The position numbers and the translations under genes were made by a program. A model generated the notes under the pieces. That model was given only the letters and a program-made list of their open reading frames with translations, did no database searches and was not told the DNA's origin. A stretch of DNA of 64,000 nucleotides, taken from positions 1 to 64,000 of the forward strand of contig DAIEGL010000284.1 in the NCBI GenBank assembly GCA_027356255.1, read 5' to 3'. Each line of letters opens with the position of its first letter. Positions within the stretch are counted from its first letter, which is position 1. Below, in pieces: positions 1-8,811 of the stretch. This stretch comes from Geobacter sp. GTDB taxonomy: Bacteria > Desulfobacterota > Desulfuromonadia > Geobacterales > Geobacteraceae.

Positions 1-1062
1 CGCCTCTTCACCCAGCTCCAGAGCAGTCTGGAGGACGGCCGGACGGGAGGGCCTCGCCCCAATATCGACGAGGACGAGCTCGACCTGCACCAGGCGTTTC
101 TGGACGTGAAGCTCGATCTGACCGGTGATTCGTCGTTCACCCTGCGGTCGGGGCGCCAGGAACTCGCCTACGGCTCCCAGCGAATCGTCTCGGTGCGGGA
201 AGGGCCGAACGTGCGCCAGAGCTTCGACGGCTTCCGGGTCATCTTCCGGGGGGGAGAGGTTCGGGTGGACGGCTTTGCCACCAAGCCGGCGCAGACCAGG
301 CGCCATGTCTTCGACGACGGGCCTGACAACACCAAGGCGCTCTGGGGGACGTACGCGGTGCTCCCCTTCCCGCTCCTCCCCAAGGCGCGCATCGACCTCT
401 ACTACATCGGCCTCTTCCGCCGCACAGCGCGCTTCGACCAGGGGACGGCCCGCGAGACCCGGCATTCGGTGGGGACCAGGCTCTGGCGCACCGCTCCTCC
501 GCTCGACTATAACTTTGAAGCCCTCTACCAGTGGGGGAGCTTCGACAACGGCGACATCCGGGCCTGGACGGTCGCCTCGGACACCGGCTTCACGTTCGCG
601 GCACTGCCGCTCCGGCCGCGGCTGGGGCTTCGGGCGGACATCGCCAGCGGCGACGAAGACCCTGCAACCCCGGACCTGGAGACCTTCAATCCCCTCTTCC
701 CGAAGGGGGCCTATTTCAGCGAGGCGGGTCTCATCGGACCGGCCAACTTCATCGACCTGAATCCCTGCCTCGATCTCCACCTCACCGAGCGTGCCACGCT
801 CATTTTCGACCTGGATTTCTTCTGGCGGGAGAGCACCCGTGACGGGCTGTACAACAACGCCGTCGTCCTGGTCCGTTCTGGTCGGGGGAGCGACGCCCAC
901 TACGTCGGAAGCATGCCCCAGGTGCAACTGTTCTGGGATATCGATCGCCACCTGTCGTTTGTCGCCATATACGGGCACTTTTTTGCCGGCCGTTTCCTTC
1001 GGGAGACAGGCCCCGGAGAGGACGTGGACTACGCCACCACGTGGCTCGCCTATAAATTCTGA
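1..1062 (+). CDS. Alginate-export-family outer-membrane porin, 3' part
   Basis: The reading frame is open from the first base, so the gene starts outside the window; an in-frame GTG at 106 is internal. About 353 residues are visible. They contain the GRQEL.YG..R pattern followed by a short RSFDG-like stretch seen in alginate-export (AlgE-like) porins, many alternating hydrophobic/polar segments expected of beta strands, and a C-terminus ending in an aromatic residue (LAYKF), as is usual for outer-membrane barrels. The family forms outer-membrane channels; the substrate here cannot be inferred. It is followed 19 bases later by the pirin gene in the same direction, so co-transcription is possible. 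Confidence 0.75.
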   Translation, partial: RLFTQLQSSLEDGRTGGPRPNIDEDELDLHQAFLDVKLDLTGDSSFTLRSGRQELAYGSQRIVSVREGPNVRQSFDGFRVIFRGGEVRVDGFATKPAQTRRHVFDDGPDNTKALWGTYAVLPFPLLPKARIDLYYIGLFRRTARFDQGTARETRHSVGTRLWRTAPPLDYNFEALYQWGSFDNGDIRAWTVASDTGFTFAALPLRPRLGLRADIASGDEDPATPDLETFNPLFPKGAYFSEAGLIGPANFIDLNPCLDLHLTERATLIFDLDFFWRESTRDGLYNNAVVLVRSGRGSDAHYVGSMPQVQLFWDIDRHLSFVAIYGHFFAGRFLRETGPGEDVDYATTWLAYKF

Positions 1063-1081
1063 AGAACACCGGGAGGTAACC

Positions 1082-1990
1082 ATGAATTCAATCCGCAAGA
1101 TAGCCAAGGTATGGAAGAGCAAGCCGACCATCGAGGGGGCCGGGGTCCATCTGAAGCGGGGCTTCGGCTACTACCAGGTGCCGCTCTTCGATCCCTTCCT
1201 CCTCCTCGACGATTTCCACTCGGACTACCCCCCCGACTACCTGAAGGGGTTTCCCTGGCACCCGCACCGGGGGATCGAGACGATCACCTACGTTCTCCAC
1301 GGCCGGGTGGAGCACGGCGACAGCATGGGGAACAGGGGGGTGATCGAGTCGGGTGACGTGCAGTGGATGACCGCGGGGAGCGGCATCATCCACCAGGAGA
1401 TGCCGAAGGGGAGGGACGACGGCCTCATGTGGGGGTTCCAGCTCTGGGCAAACCTCCCCGCCTCCCACAAGATGATGGACCCCCGCTACCGGGGGCTAAC
1501 GGCCAATGAAATCCCGGAGGCGAACCTGGCGGGCGGCGTCCGGGTGCGGGTGATCTGCGGGACGGTGGACGGGGTGCGGGGGCCGGTGCGGGACGTGGTC
1601 GTGGACCCGGAGTACCTGGACGTGACGGTGCCGGCGGAGACCACCTTTACCCATCCGATCAGGCGCGGCTACACGGCGTTCGCCTACGTGGTCGAGGGGG
1701 AGGGTTATTTCGATCCGGAAAGGAACGCCTTTGCCCACGAGGTGGTGGGGGAAAACTACTTCGACATGAAGCGGGACTGCGCCTGCAGCGCGGAAAATCT
1801 CGTCCTCTACGGGGACGGCGAGGCGGTGGCCGTCACCGCCCAGGCGAGCCCGGTCAGATTCCTCCTCGCGTCGGGGAGGCCGATCGGCGAGCCGGTTGCC
1901 TGGTACGGTCCGATCGTCATGAACACCCAGGAGGAGCTGCGGGTCGCCTTCGAGGAGTACGAGAAGGGGACCTTCATCAGGCACGGATAG
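1082..1990 (+). CDS. Pirin family protein
   Basis: 302 residues, a usual length for pirins. The N-terminal cupin carries the WHPHRG metal-binding segment (His near residues 60 and 62) and a second IHQE segment about 45 residues later, together the usual His/His/His/Glu Fe(II) site. Pirins are cytoplasmic bicupin proteins; some members have quercetinase activity or act as transcription co-regulators, and the role here is unknown. The start at 1082 is preceded by GGGAGGTAAC at ideal spacing. The same frame is open upstream to 791, but that part overlaps the porin and lacks a ribosome site. A strong terminator follows at 2082-2108. Confidence 0.9.
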   Translation: MNSIRKIAKVWKSKPTIEGAGVHLKRGFGYYQVPLFDPFLLLDDFHSDYPPDYLKGFPWHPHRGIETITYVLHGRVEHGDSMGNRGVIESGDVQWMTAGSGIIHQEMPKGRDDGLMWGFQLWANLPASHKMMDPRYRGLTANEIPEANLAGGVRVRVICGTVDGVRGPVRDVVVDPEYLDVTVPAETTFTHPIRRGYTAFAYVVEGEGYFDPERNAFAHEVVGENYFDMKRDCACSAENLVLYGDGEAVAVTAQASPVRFLLASGRPIGEPVAWYGPIVMNTQEELRVAFEEYEKGTFIRHG

Positions 1991-2081
1991 CCTGATCGGA
2001 CGGGTGGGCACTCGCCGCTTCGGCTCTGTCACTCACTCCCGAAGTCGCGGCAGCCGGCCCGGAAATGTCGGAAGAACCAAT

Positions 2082-2108
2082 AAAAAGGCGGCCATCGGCC
2101 GCCTTTTC
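2082..2108 (+). terminator. Bidirectional rho-independent terminator
   Basis: A perfect stem AGGCGGCC / GGCCGCCT with an ATC loop is flanked by an A-run on the left and a T-run on the right, so it can terminate both the pirin transcript and the convergent thioesterase transcript. Nearly the same hairpin recurs at 7994-8016 and, with the loop inverted, at 56289-56312. Confidence 0.85.
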
Positions 2109-2133
2109 GTTTCCAGGGGTTGCACAGGGGAAA

Positions 2134-2622
2134 TCACTTCCCCGGAATGGTGATGCAGAGGCACTCCCCCTCGGCATAGGTCGTTTCGCCGTGGAAGATG
2201 CGGCCGTGCACCTTCACCTTGCGCCCTTCGGCGGAGACGACCCTGCTCTCCACCGTGACCACCTTCTGCAACGGCAGCATGTTACGGAAGCTGACGTTCA
2301 GGTTGCCGACCACTATGGGATAGCCCGCCGCCCAGGCAGCGAGCCCCAGAGCCTCGTCCATCACCGCGGCCACCGCACCGCCGTGGGCATGCCCCGGGGG
2401 GCCTTCGGTCTCTGGGCCGAACCAGATGCGGGCATGCAGGTGCTGCTCGCCGTCACGGTAGTAGCGGGCCCGGAAGCGGTTGCCTTCCGGTTCTCCGGAG
2501 ACGAAGCGAAGCGATTCGCCGACCAGCGCCGGCGCATCGAAGGGGACCCAACCCGCCTCGCCGCTCAGGTCGACGGGGGGGCAGGGCGCAACGGAAACTC
2601 TTTCGACGGATGTTTTTGCCAC
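2134..2622 (-). CDS. PaaI-like hotdog-fold thioesterase
   Basis: 162 residues. The segment GHAHGGAVAAVMDEALG is the conserved HGG...DE motif of hotdog thioesterases (PaaI/YbgC-type superfamily), which hydrolyse acyl-CoA or aryl-CoA thioesters in the cytoplasm. The C-terminal half alternates as expected for the hotdog sheet (VVTVESRVV, KVKVHGRIF). It is monocistronic, with a shared terminator downstream. The acyl-CoA substrate cannot be told from the sequence. Confidence 0.85.
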   Translation of the reverse strand: MAKTSVERVSVAPCPPVDLSGEAGWVPFDAPALVGESLRFVSGEPEGNRFRARYYRDGEQHLHARIWFGPETEGPPGHAHGGAVAAVMDEALGLAAWAAGYPIVVGNLNVSFRNMLPLQKVVTVESRVVSAEGRKVKVHGRIFHGETTYAEGECLCITIPGK

Positions 2623-2758
2623 GGGTGTTCTCCTTCAACAGCATATTGACGTTTACGGAAGCGGTATAGCGAGCCGCCAACATAGCAGACTTTGCCGATG
2701 AAATAAAGGGGGTTGTCCCCCGCGGCGCTTTTTGTATCTGCAGGAAAGTTTTTTGAGG

Positions 2759-2774
2759 CTGACCGACCGGTCAG
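2759..2774. promoter_or_regulatory. Palindrome resembling a TetR-family operator
   Basis: The 16-base sequence CTGACCGACCGGTCAG contains inverted CTGACC/GGTCAG arms, of the type often bound by TetR-family repressors. It lies between the FmdB gene and the thioesterase gene, about 135 bases upstream of the latter. No TetR gene is present nearby, so the assignment rests on motif resemblance only. Confidence 0.35.
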
Positions 2775-2785
2775 TGCCCCGGGCA

Positions 2786-2968
2786 TCAGCCGCCACCCCT
2801 GCCACTCCCGCCCGTTCCCCCTGACGCGCCGCCGATGGCGCAGGCGGAAATTTTGCGCGCCACGTTTCCGGAGCCGCACTTCGGACAGACTGCAGCCTCC
2901 CCCCCCATCTTCTGGAGTTTGGTGAATTCCTCGCCGCAGTCGGCACAGACGTATTCATAGATCGGCAT
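2786..2968 (-). CDS. FmdB-family zinc ribbon protein
   Basis: 60 residues beginning MPIYEYVC, with two CXXC knuckles (CADC and CPKC) separated by about 20 residues and a glycine/serine-rich tail. This is the FmdB putative regulatory protein architecture: small zinc-binding proteins of unconfirmed function. The start is taken at MPIYEY (2968) rather than the in-frame codon three residues upstream because all family members begin this way and an AGGAGG-type site precedes it. Confidence 0.85.
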   Translation of the reverse strand: MPIYEYVCADCGEEFTKLQKMGGEAAVCPKCGSGNVARKISACAIGGASGGTGGSGRGGG

Positions 2969-3044
2969 CGTTCTCACCTCCTCCCTGTAAAAACAGAATC
3001 AGAAAAGACCCTACATACCATGCCCGGATGGAGCGGCGCAAGGG

Positions 3045-3665
3045 TTACTGTTCAACCGTGTCGTTGCACCGCCTGGGGAGCGACCAGTTGTAGCGGATGG
3101 CGAGGAGTCGCAGGATGATGACCGTCAGGGCGGAGACGAGCAGTGCCCATGGGCGGGGGATGGAGGTGTGGTTGAGCAGCGAGAGGAGAACCCCTCCGGC
3201 CAGGCAGGCGGAGGCGTAGACCTCTTTCTGCAGCACCAGCGGGACGCGGCTGGAGAGGACGTCGCGGAACATGCCCCCTGCCGTCGCGGTCATCACCCCC
3301 ATCATTACCGAGCCGACAAAGCCGATCTGGTAGTCGAGCGCCTTGCCGGTGCCAATGACGACGAAGGTGCCGAGCCCCACCGCGTCGAAGTAGGGGAGCG
3401 GATGCCTGAGTAAGTCCAGGTTGCGGTGAAAGACGAAGACGGCCAGGGATACGGCGATGGAGATGTAGAGATAGGTCTCGTTCTGGAAGATGAAGGGGGG
3501 GATGTCCCCCAGGAGCAGGTCGCGCATGGTGCCACCGCCGATGGCGGTGACGATGCCGAGCACCAGTACGCCGAAGATGTCCATGTCGCGACGGATGCCG
3601 GCCAGGGCGCCTGAAGCGGCAAATGCGGCGGTGCCGAGCAGATCGAGGGTGTAGAGCAGCGTCAT
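3045..3665 (-). CDS. TRIC-type (UPF0126/YicG) cation channel family membrane protein
   Basis: 206 residues with about seven hydrophobic helices and two internally repeated units. Each carries the family signature of glycines followed by arginine (GGGTMRDLLLG and GGMFRDVLS). Bacterial members are homologous to trimeric intracellular cation channels and conduct K+ across the inner membrane. The length matches the family. It stands alone; the upstream interval to 3777 contains only a GC-rich hairpin. Confidence 0.88.
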   Translation of the reverse strand: MTLLYTLDLLGTAAFAASGALAGIRRDMDIFGVLVLGIVTAIGGGTMRDLLLGDIPPFIFQNETYLYISIAVSLAVFVFHRNLDLLRHPLPYFDAVGLGTFVVIGTGKALDYQIGFVGSVMMGVMTATAGGMFRDVLSSRVPLVLQKEVYASACLAGGVLLSLLNHTSIPRPWALLVSALTVIILRLLAIRYNWSLPRRCNDTVEQ

Positions 3666-3728
3666 CCGGGTCTCCTTCCGGCACGAGTGTACCGGCGAAG
3701 CGGGCCGATGGCAACTGAAAAATGGGTG

Positions 3729-3754
3729 CCTGCGGGCGGGGGCGGGCCCGCAGG
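3729..3754 (-). terminator. GC-rich hairpin, possible terminator of the lipoprotein gene
   Basis: An inverted repeat with arms of nine bases (CCTGCGGGC / GCCCGCAGG) sits just downstream of the 3777-4433 gene. On the minus strand a T-run follows only after several other bases, so it is a weak candidate. Confidence 0.4.
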
Positions 3755-3776
3755 ATTTCCGGTCACGACCATGTGG

Positions 3777-4433
3777 TCAGAAATATGTGACTTCCAGAAG
3801 GGGGGCAAGCACGGCCCGATTTGCTCCCGTGGTGTCGTTGATCTCGATGCTCGCCAGTGGGACCGTGCCCAGATCCTCCAAAATGCGGAGCTGGAAGTTG
3901 ACCAGACCCAGACGCTGCGCCTCCACCATCAGCGGCGTGACATCGACCGCCACATGATTGCCGAAGTCTGCCTGGGAAATGGGGGGAGAGATGATGGTGG
4001 TCGCCAGCGCCGGCTGGAGAGTGCGGTCAAAATCGGTACCTATCAACGTCGGCGGCTGAAAGGAAACGAGGTCGATGCGGACCGGCATCGTGCCGGGCAG
4101 CGGCTGGGGCTGGATGCTGTTGATGAATATGTCTAGGGTCGCCGAGACGATGGTGGCGTTGAGCGGGACCCCGCCGCTGCCCGAGAGGGGGAAGTCCAGG
4201 AACGCGCGCGATTCCACCCCGGTGACGGGATCGATGCCGGCAAAAACGCTTTGGGTGTTGCCCTGCGTCACCGTTAAAACGCCTGTCTGGGGGTCCTGGG
4301 CGATATCGCCGTCAAACGCCGGGTCACTGAGGATCTGCGTTACTACCGTCGGTGGCGGACTGCTGCTGCTGCCGCACCCTGACACGGCCAGAACTGCGAA
4401 CACCATTACTGCCGCCAGGAATACCCTTTTCAT
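3777..4433 (-). CDS. Secreted lipoprotein with DNRLRE-like beta-sandwich segment
   Basis: 218 residues. A type II signal peptide ends in LAVSGCG, with the lipidated Cys near residue 20, followed by a short Ser/Pro linker. The body has the pattern of DNRLRE-type surface modules (SRAFLDF, ATLDIFI, ending LEVTYF), so an outer-membrane-anchored beta-sandwich is likely. No catalytic motif was found. The start at 4433 has CGGGAGGTAGC upstream; the open frame extends further but without a ribosome site. Confidence 0.7.
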   Translation of the reverse strand: MKRVFLAAVMVFAVLAVSGCGSSSSPPPTVVTQILSDPAFDGDIAQDPQTGVLTVTQGNTQSVFAGIDPVTGVESRAFLDFPLSGSGGVPLNATIVSATLDIFINSIQPQPLPGTMPVRIDLVSFQPPTLIGTDFDRTLQPALATTIISPPISQADFGNHVAVDVTPLMVEAQRLGLVNFQLRILEDLGTVPLASIEINDTTGANRAVLAPLLEVTYF

Positions 4434-4525
4434 AGCTACCTCCCGTTTTCTTGTTTGAGAAAGCCGCCGTTGTTTCCTGAACCATAAGAAAATGTTACCA
4501 GAAGAAGGGCAAAACAAAAGAAAGC

Positions 4526-4557
4526 AAAAAGGGGACGCGGCTCAAGGCCCGTCCCCT
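4526..4557 (-). terminator. Rho-independent terminator of the 4591-5013 gene
   Basis: On the minus strand a GGGGACG / CGTCCCC stem is followed directly by TTTTT, 30 bases past the stop codon of the upstream gene. Confidence 0.75.
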
Positions 4558-4590
4558 CATCGATTCGTTCCGGCGCATTCGCACCGCAGT

Positions 4591-5013
4591 TCACATCTTC
4601 TGCATGCTCTCCGCAAGCTCGCGGAAGACCGCTTCCCGCAACGCATACCGCCGGCGGATGGCGAAAAGCTTTCGGGCGCATTCGACCATCCCCACCAATG
4701 CGGCGGAGGTGCCACCTGCCACGGGGATTGAAAAGTCGCCGAAAATGAGCGCTGCGATTCCGGCTGCAAAGAGGATGAGGCTCGACAGGAAAAGCGGGGC
4801 CTCCATGTGGCGGAAGGGAGAGCGGAGCATCCGGCAGAGGGAGGCGTACGCCTTTGCATGGGACCTCACGCGGTCAAGATACTTGTCAAGCTCGGGACCG
4901 TGAAAACGGGCTGTGGCACGGATATAGAGCCGTCTGCACGCATCCCTGCTGTTCATGGCGACCCGTTCGCCGTAATAGTGTTCAAGCTCGATGTCGATCG
5001 TATACGTGTCCAT
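4591..5013 (-). CDS. Hypothetical two-helix membrane protein
   Basis: 140 residues, family not recognised. A charged N-terminal half (about 70 residues, rich in Arg/Tyr) is followed by two hydrophobic helices (around LFLSSLILFAAGIAALIFG and the next glycine/alanine stretch) and a basic, helical C-terminal tail. It is probably an inner-membrane protein with cytoplasmic ends. The ATG at 5013 is chosen because GGAGG lies five bases upstream; a GTG two codons earlier overlaps that site. Confidence 0.55.
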   Translation of the reverse strand: MDTYTIDIELEHYYGERVAMNSRDACRRLYIRATARFHGPELDKYLDRVRSHAKAYASLCRMLRSPFRHMEAPLFLSSLILFAAGIAALIFGDFSIPVAGGTSAALVGMVECARKLFAIRRRYALREAVFRELAESMQKM

Positions 5014-5099
5014 GGCCACCTCCGGGACGCAATATAGCGGGATTGATACAGAAAGTTAACAAAAATATTACAAACGGTATTTTGCGGAAAAGCGGAAGC

Positions 5100-6374
5100 T
5101 CATCCCTTCCTGCCGGTCACGTCGTGGAGCGTGAGGCAGAGGAACTGCCGGCCGTCCAGCCGGATGACCCCGCCACTCGGCTCCATGACAGCCTCTGAAC
5201 GATCTTTGCGCGTCAGCCGCAGTTCGCCCCAATCCGGCTTTTCCCCCCGGAGTGCAGCACTGCGTCGGCATTCGAAGCTCTCCGGGTCGTCTGCCAGCAA
5301 TTCCCGGAACAGAGCCCCTTCGAGCAGGCCGGGGGGATAGCCGAGCAGTGCGGACAAACCCGTGTTGACGCGCACGACCCGGCCGGTTTCGGCATCCAGG
5401 ATCGCCATCCCAGCGGCGGAGTGCTCCACTGCGGCGGCGTAGAGGCGCTCCGTCTCCTCCTGATGCTGGGAGGCGAAGTATTTGCCCAGCCCCCAGTTGC
5501 TGAGGATGAGGCTCACCACCGAGATCAGGATGCAGCAGAAGACGAAATACCGGAGCGTCTCGACCCCTTGCTGGTAGATGCGGCGAACGATGGTTATCTG
5601 GGCGATGAGTGCCGGACGGTTGTTGAGGTCACCGATCAGGGCGAATCCCTTGAGCGTATCGTCGTCAATGCGGCGGACCCGGAAAGGTTTGGCGAGGGTG
5701 AGGGGCCTTTTCGCCTTGAACGGCGCGGTATTGAGGGACACCTGGTCGCAGGTCCTGATCTCCAGGGGGAGGCGGGTCATATCGGCCAGCCGTGCGGTTT
5801 CCGCGGCGTCGATGAAACGCCCCATGACCAGGGTGCCGCGGATCGGTCCCTTCCCAGCGTTGTTAAGGACTGGCTTGGCGGCGACCAGCACGGGGGTGCC
5901 GTGCAGAAGCAGGACCCCCTTGACCGTGCTTTGCAAAGAGGGGTGGCGCAGAAGCGGTCCCGATGCGGCAAACTGTCGTTCGAGCCCCTGCGGCAGCGGC
6001 GCCGCTTTGGCCGTTTTGATGTCTACGGCCTTGGCGAACAGGATTTCTCCGGACGGCCGGACGAAGGCGACGAGGTTGACCCGGAGTTTGGTGAGAGAGG
6101 CCTCGTCCATGTTCGCTTTGATGAATCCCGCGTTGCCGTCCTGCATGAAACGGTAGGTCTCGTCCCAGGTGGCGTAGTCCCCGGTTGATGCTGCCAGGGA
6201 GTCGAGTTCGCCGTCGATGGCGTTGACCACGCGCTGCAGATTTTCCTTGGCGCTGGCCTTTTCGAGGGCGCGATAACCGGAGAGGACGATGAATCTGGCG
6301 CTGAAGAGGATGATGAGAATGATCCCCAAGAGTCCCGCGGCGATGGCGAAGAGGGTTTTCTGCTTTCTGTTCAT
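5100..6374 (-). CDS. CHASE4-PAS sensor protein without output domain
   Basis: 424 residues. An N-terminal helix (about 8-30) is followed by a periplasmic CHASE4 domain (about 40-265, with the DYATWDETYRFM signature), a second helix (about 280-300) and a PAS domain (about 315-422). The protein stops right after the PAS. CHASE4 proteins normally continue into GGDEF, EAL or histidine-kinase modules; here none follows, and the next 90 bases hold no in-frame extension. Its start overlaps the stop of the upstream hydrolase gene by four bases (ATGA), so the two are translationally coupled. The sensed ligand is unknown. Confidence 0.8.
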   Translation of the reverse strand: MNRKQKTLFAIAAGLLGIILIILFSARFIVLSGYRALEKASAKENLQRVVNAIDGELDSLAASTGDYATWDETYRFMQDGNAGFIKANMDEASLTKLRVNLVAFVRPSGEILFAKAVDIKTAKAAPLPQGLERQFAASGPLLRHPSLQSTVKGVLLLHGTPVLVAAKPVLNNAGKGPIRGTLVMGRFIDAAETARLADMTRLPLEIRTCDQVSLNTAPFKAKRPLTLAKPFRVRRIDDDTLKGFALIGDLNNRPALIAQITIVRRIYQQGVETLRYFVFCCILISVVSLILSNWGLGKYFASQHQEETERLYAAAVEHSAAGMAILDAETGRVVRVNTGLSALLGYPPGLLEGALFRELLADDPESFECRRSAALRGEKPDWGELRLTRKDRSEAVMEPSGGVIRLDGRQFLCLTLHDVTGRKG

Positions 6375-7321
6375 GGTTTACCCTTCAGGGACGGTGGCGC
6401 GGCACCCGCAGCCAGAGCCTCGCGCTCCCGGGCGGAGAGCCCGTCCACATACTCCATCATGCCGCGCAGGGTGTTGCCCAGAAAGTAGCGCTCGCGTGCC
6501 TGGATGTCCGCCGGCAGACGGGTGACGTTCCGGTACTGCCCGTCCATCTCCAGGAGCCATTCGACCAGCGCGGCTTCCCGCTGTGGTTCCTCTGCGGCGG
6601 CTGTCGCAGCCACCCCTTTCACCCATAAAAGCAGCTGGTTGCGGGCGATCCGCAGGTGGTCGGCGGGGGTCTCCACCAGCCCGTAATGGGCGAAGACCAT
6701 GGCGCTGGGAGAGAGGGCCGCCACCCGGTCGATGGAGTCCAGCGCCACCTGAAGGATGAAGCGCGGGGGGGTGGCGGGGCGCATGAATATCCCGTCGGGA
6801 ACGTCGCAGCGGACCCCCGCCACTTCGCCTGCGAAGAGGAGGTCCTCCAGGAGATAAGAGCAGTGGTGCTGGGCGTGGCCGGGGGTGAGGACGGTGCGCA
6901 CCCCGGTGGCGCCCACCTGTTCTTCGAAACGGATCCGCTCCGCCGGGACGGGGACGATCTCGCCGTACGCCTCGGCCAGGGGGCCCAGCACCTTGCGGGA
7001 GCCTTCCCAGAGCTTTTCCGGCGCCACCAGGTGGCGAATGCCGTCCGGATGGCAGATGATTGTCGCCCCGGGGAACTCCCGCAGCAGGGCGCCAGTGCCC
7101 CCCGCATGGTCGATGTGGATGTGGGTGAGGAGCACGTAGTCGATGTGCCCGACCCCCAGCCGGTGCAGTTCTCCGATAAGGCGGGGAATGGTGGAGAGGG
7201 GGCCCGGATCGACGAGTAGGGTGAACCCCTCCCCCCGGTAGAGCCAGGAGCTGATGAACTGTCGGAATCCTTCGAGGGTCGGCTGGTCGAGATCGATGCA
7301 GGTGAGTTTGTCCGTGGTCAT
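6371..7321 (-). CDS. Metallo-beta-lactamase-fold hydrolase
   Basis: 316 residues. The metal-binding THIHIDHAGG motif (HxHxDH) occurs around residues 69-78, with later ligands in the LTPGHAQHH segment, followed by an Asp- and His-containing part (VFAHYGLVE) and a C-terminal helical extension as in MBL-fold hydrolases of the glyoxalase II/RNase Z superfamily. The substrate is unknown. ATG 7321 is chosen: residues upstream in the open frame do not fit the family. It forms an overlapping operon with the CHASE4-PAS sensor. Confidence 0.85.
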   Translation of the reverse strand: MTTDKLTCIDLDQPTLEGFRQFISSWLYRGEGFTLLVDPGPLSTIPRLIGELHRLGVGHIDYVLLTHIHIDHAGGTGALLREFPGATIICHPDGIRHLVAPEKLWEGSRKVLGPLAEAYGEIVPVPAERIRFEEQVGATGVRTVLTPGHAQHHCSYLLEDLLFAGEVAGVRCDVPDGIFMRPATPPRFILQVALDSIDRVAALSPSAMVFAHYGLVETPADHLRIARNQLLLWVKGVAATAAAEEPQREAALVEWLLEMDGQYRNVTRLPADIQARERYFLGNTLRGMMEYVDGLSAREREALAAGAAPPSLKGKP

Positions 7322-7494
7322 GTTATTTCCTTGCCTTGGAAGATGCTGCGACTGCCGCCGCGTGCCATGTGTGGAGCCCCCATTTTGGCGCGAAGAGGGG
7401 GAGATTGTCAACCTCTGTTGTGTCCCTTGCATTCCGCCGGTTTCCTGAGAGAATTTGAATAGAAAAAACTAATACACATGCCAGGAGGTGACAG

Positions 7495-7956
7495 ATGGAA
7501 TTCAAACTTACGAGCCCCGCCTTCCACCACGGTTCACAAATCCCTTCGAAATACACCTGCGACGGGGAGAACATAAATCCACACCTGGTGATCCACGGGG
7601 CGCCGGAGGGGACCAGGTCTCTGGCGCTGCTCATGGAGGACCCGGACGCCCCGTCGGGACTCTGGGTCCATTGGGTGGTCTGGGACATCCCGCCGGAAAC
7701 AAAGGAGATCCGTGAGCACATGGTGCCGTTCGGGTCGTGGGAGGGGGGGAACAGCTGGGGGGAAAAAGGGTACGGCGGACCCTGTCCGCCGCCGGGGACG
7801 CACCGCTACTTCTTCCGACTGTATGCGCTGGACAACCGGCTGAAGCTGTCGGATGAGTCTACGAAGGAAGAGCTGGAAACGGCGATGGTCGGGCACATCC
7901 TGGCGACGGCCGAGCTGATGGGGACGTACGCCCGAACCAACGAAGCTCCGCTCTGA
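7495..7956 (+). CDS. YbhB/YbcL-family Raf-kinase-inhibitor-like (PEBP) protein
   Basis: 153 residues. It has the PEBP core motifs MEDPDAPSG...HWVVWDIP and GPCPPPGTHRYFF, which shape the phosphate/anion-binding pocket. Bacterial PEBPs are small soluble proteins whose ligands are mostly unknown. The start has AGGAGGTGACAG upstream, and an independent terminator follows at 7994-8016. Confidence 0.92.
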   Translation: MEFKLTSPAFHHGSQIPSKYTCDGENINPHLVIHGAPEGTRSLALLMEDPDAPSGLWVHWVVWDIPPETKEIREHMVPFGSWEGGNSWGEKGYGGPCPPPGTHRYFFRLYALDNRLKLSDESTKEELETAMVGHILATAELMGTYARTNEAPL

Positions 7957-7993
7957 GCGGAGCCGGGCGGGTAAAACGGGTTTCAGGAGCGAC

Positions 7994-8016
7994 AGGCGGC
8001 CATCGGCCGCCTTTTT
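7994..8016 (+). terminator. Rho-independent terminator after the PEBP gene
   Basis: The stem AGGCGGCC / GGCCGCCT with an ATC loop is followed by TTTTTTATT. It has the same hairpin core as the terminator at 2082-2108. Confidence 0.85.
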
Positions 8017-8109
8017 TATTGCCGTGATTTTTGCGGCAGGGGCAAATCGGTTGGTTGATCCGGCTGGGTTGTGTGGTATGCTGCGGCATCAAAGAATGGA
8101 GTGGACAAA

Positions 8110-8727
8110 ATGAAAAAAAACGTGAGAGCGACCTTCTGTCTGGCGCTTGTTCTCTTGGCTACTTTCGTATTCGGTGGATGCGCAACCCTTGCCGTCACCC
8201 CCAAACAGCCCCTGAAACCGTCGAAAGGGGTGCAGCCGGTGAATGTGGGGATACGGGCGACGGGCGAGAGGCTGCGTGAGGCTTTTAGCGATCCGGCGGA
8301 GTCGGCCGTTGCCGCTGCTTCCGGCACACTCTTCAGGAAAGTGGTGCTCCTCCCCCCGGGAACTGGCACCAATGCGCCGGCGGACGGTACGGATTACGTG
8401 GTGAACGTGAGCATTTCGGACATCAGCGTGAACGGCAACCTGAACCCCATCTGGTTCGCCAGTATTCCTATCCTGTTTTTCAAGCCGTTCACCCCCATCG
8501 TCACGTTCGAGGCCGTAGTGACGCTGGACACAACCCTGAGCGACGCGCACAGCGGCACGGTCGTCGCGCAGCGACAGGTCACCGAGACCGCAACGGACCA
8601 TTTCAGCCCGAGAAATCCGCAGCCCAAGGTGAGGAAGCTCATCTCCCTCTGCATCAACAACGCTCTCGTGACCACGCTGGAAGAGTTCCAGGGGAAGATG
8701 GCGGTTGAACAGCCGAAACCGATGTGA
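8110..8727 (+). CDS. Hypothetical lipoprotein
   Basis: 205 residues. A positively charged start and hydrophobic stretch lead to a lipobox ending FGGC (Cys near residue 23). The remainder alternates beta-like segments, including DYVVNVSISDISV and the duplicated-looking PIW/PIL and TPIVTFEAVVTL parts. The layout resembles small outer-membrane lipoproteins with an ABC-transporter-auxiliary-like fold, but no family is recognised with confidence. GGAG eight bases before ATG 8110 supports this start. Confidence 0.6.
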   Translation: MKKNVRATFCLALVLLATFVFGGCATLAVTPKQPLKPSKGVQPVNVGIRATGERLREAFSDPAESAVAAASGTLFRKVVLLPPGTGTNAPADGTDYVVNVSISDISVNGNLNPIWFASIPILFFKPFTPIVTFEAVVTLDTTLSDAHSGTVVAQRQVTETATDHFSPRNPQPKVRKLISLCINNALVTTLEEFQGKMAVEQPKPM

Positions 8728-8811
8728 GGGGGGCGCTTCCCCTTGGTTGCCGCCGCGATTGGTGGTATAGTACTGCGCGCATTTATAGATAACCGTCACG
8801 GAGAACCACCG

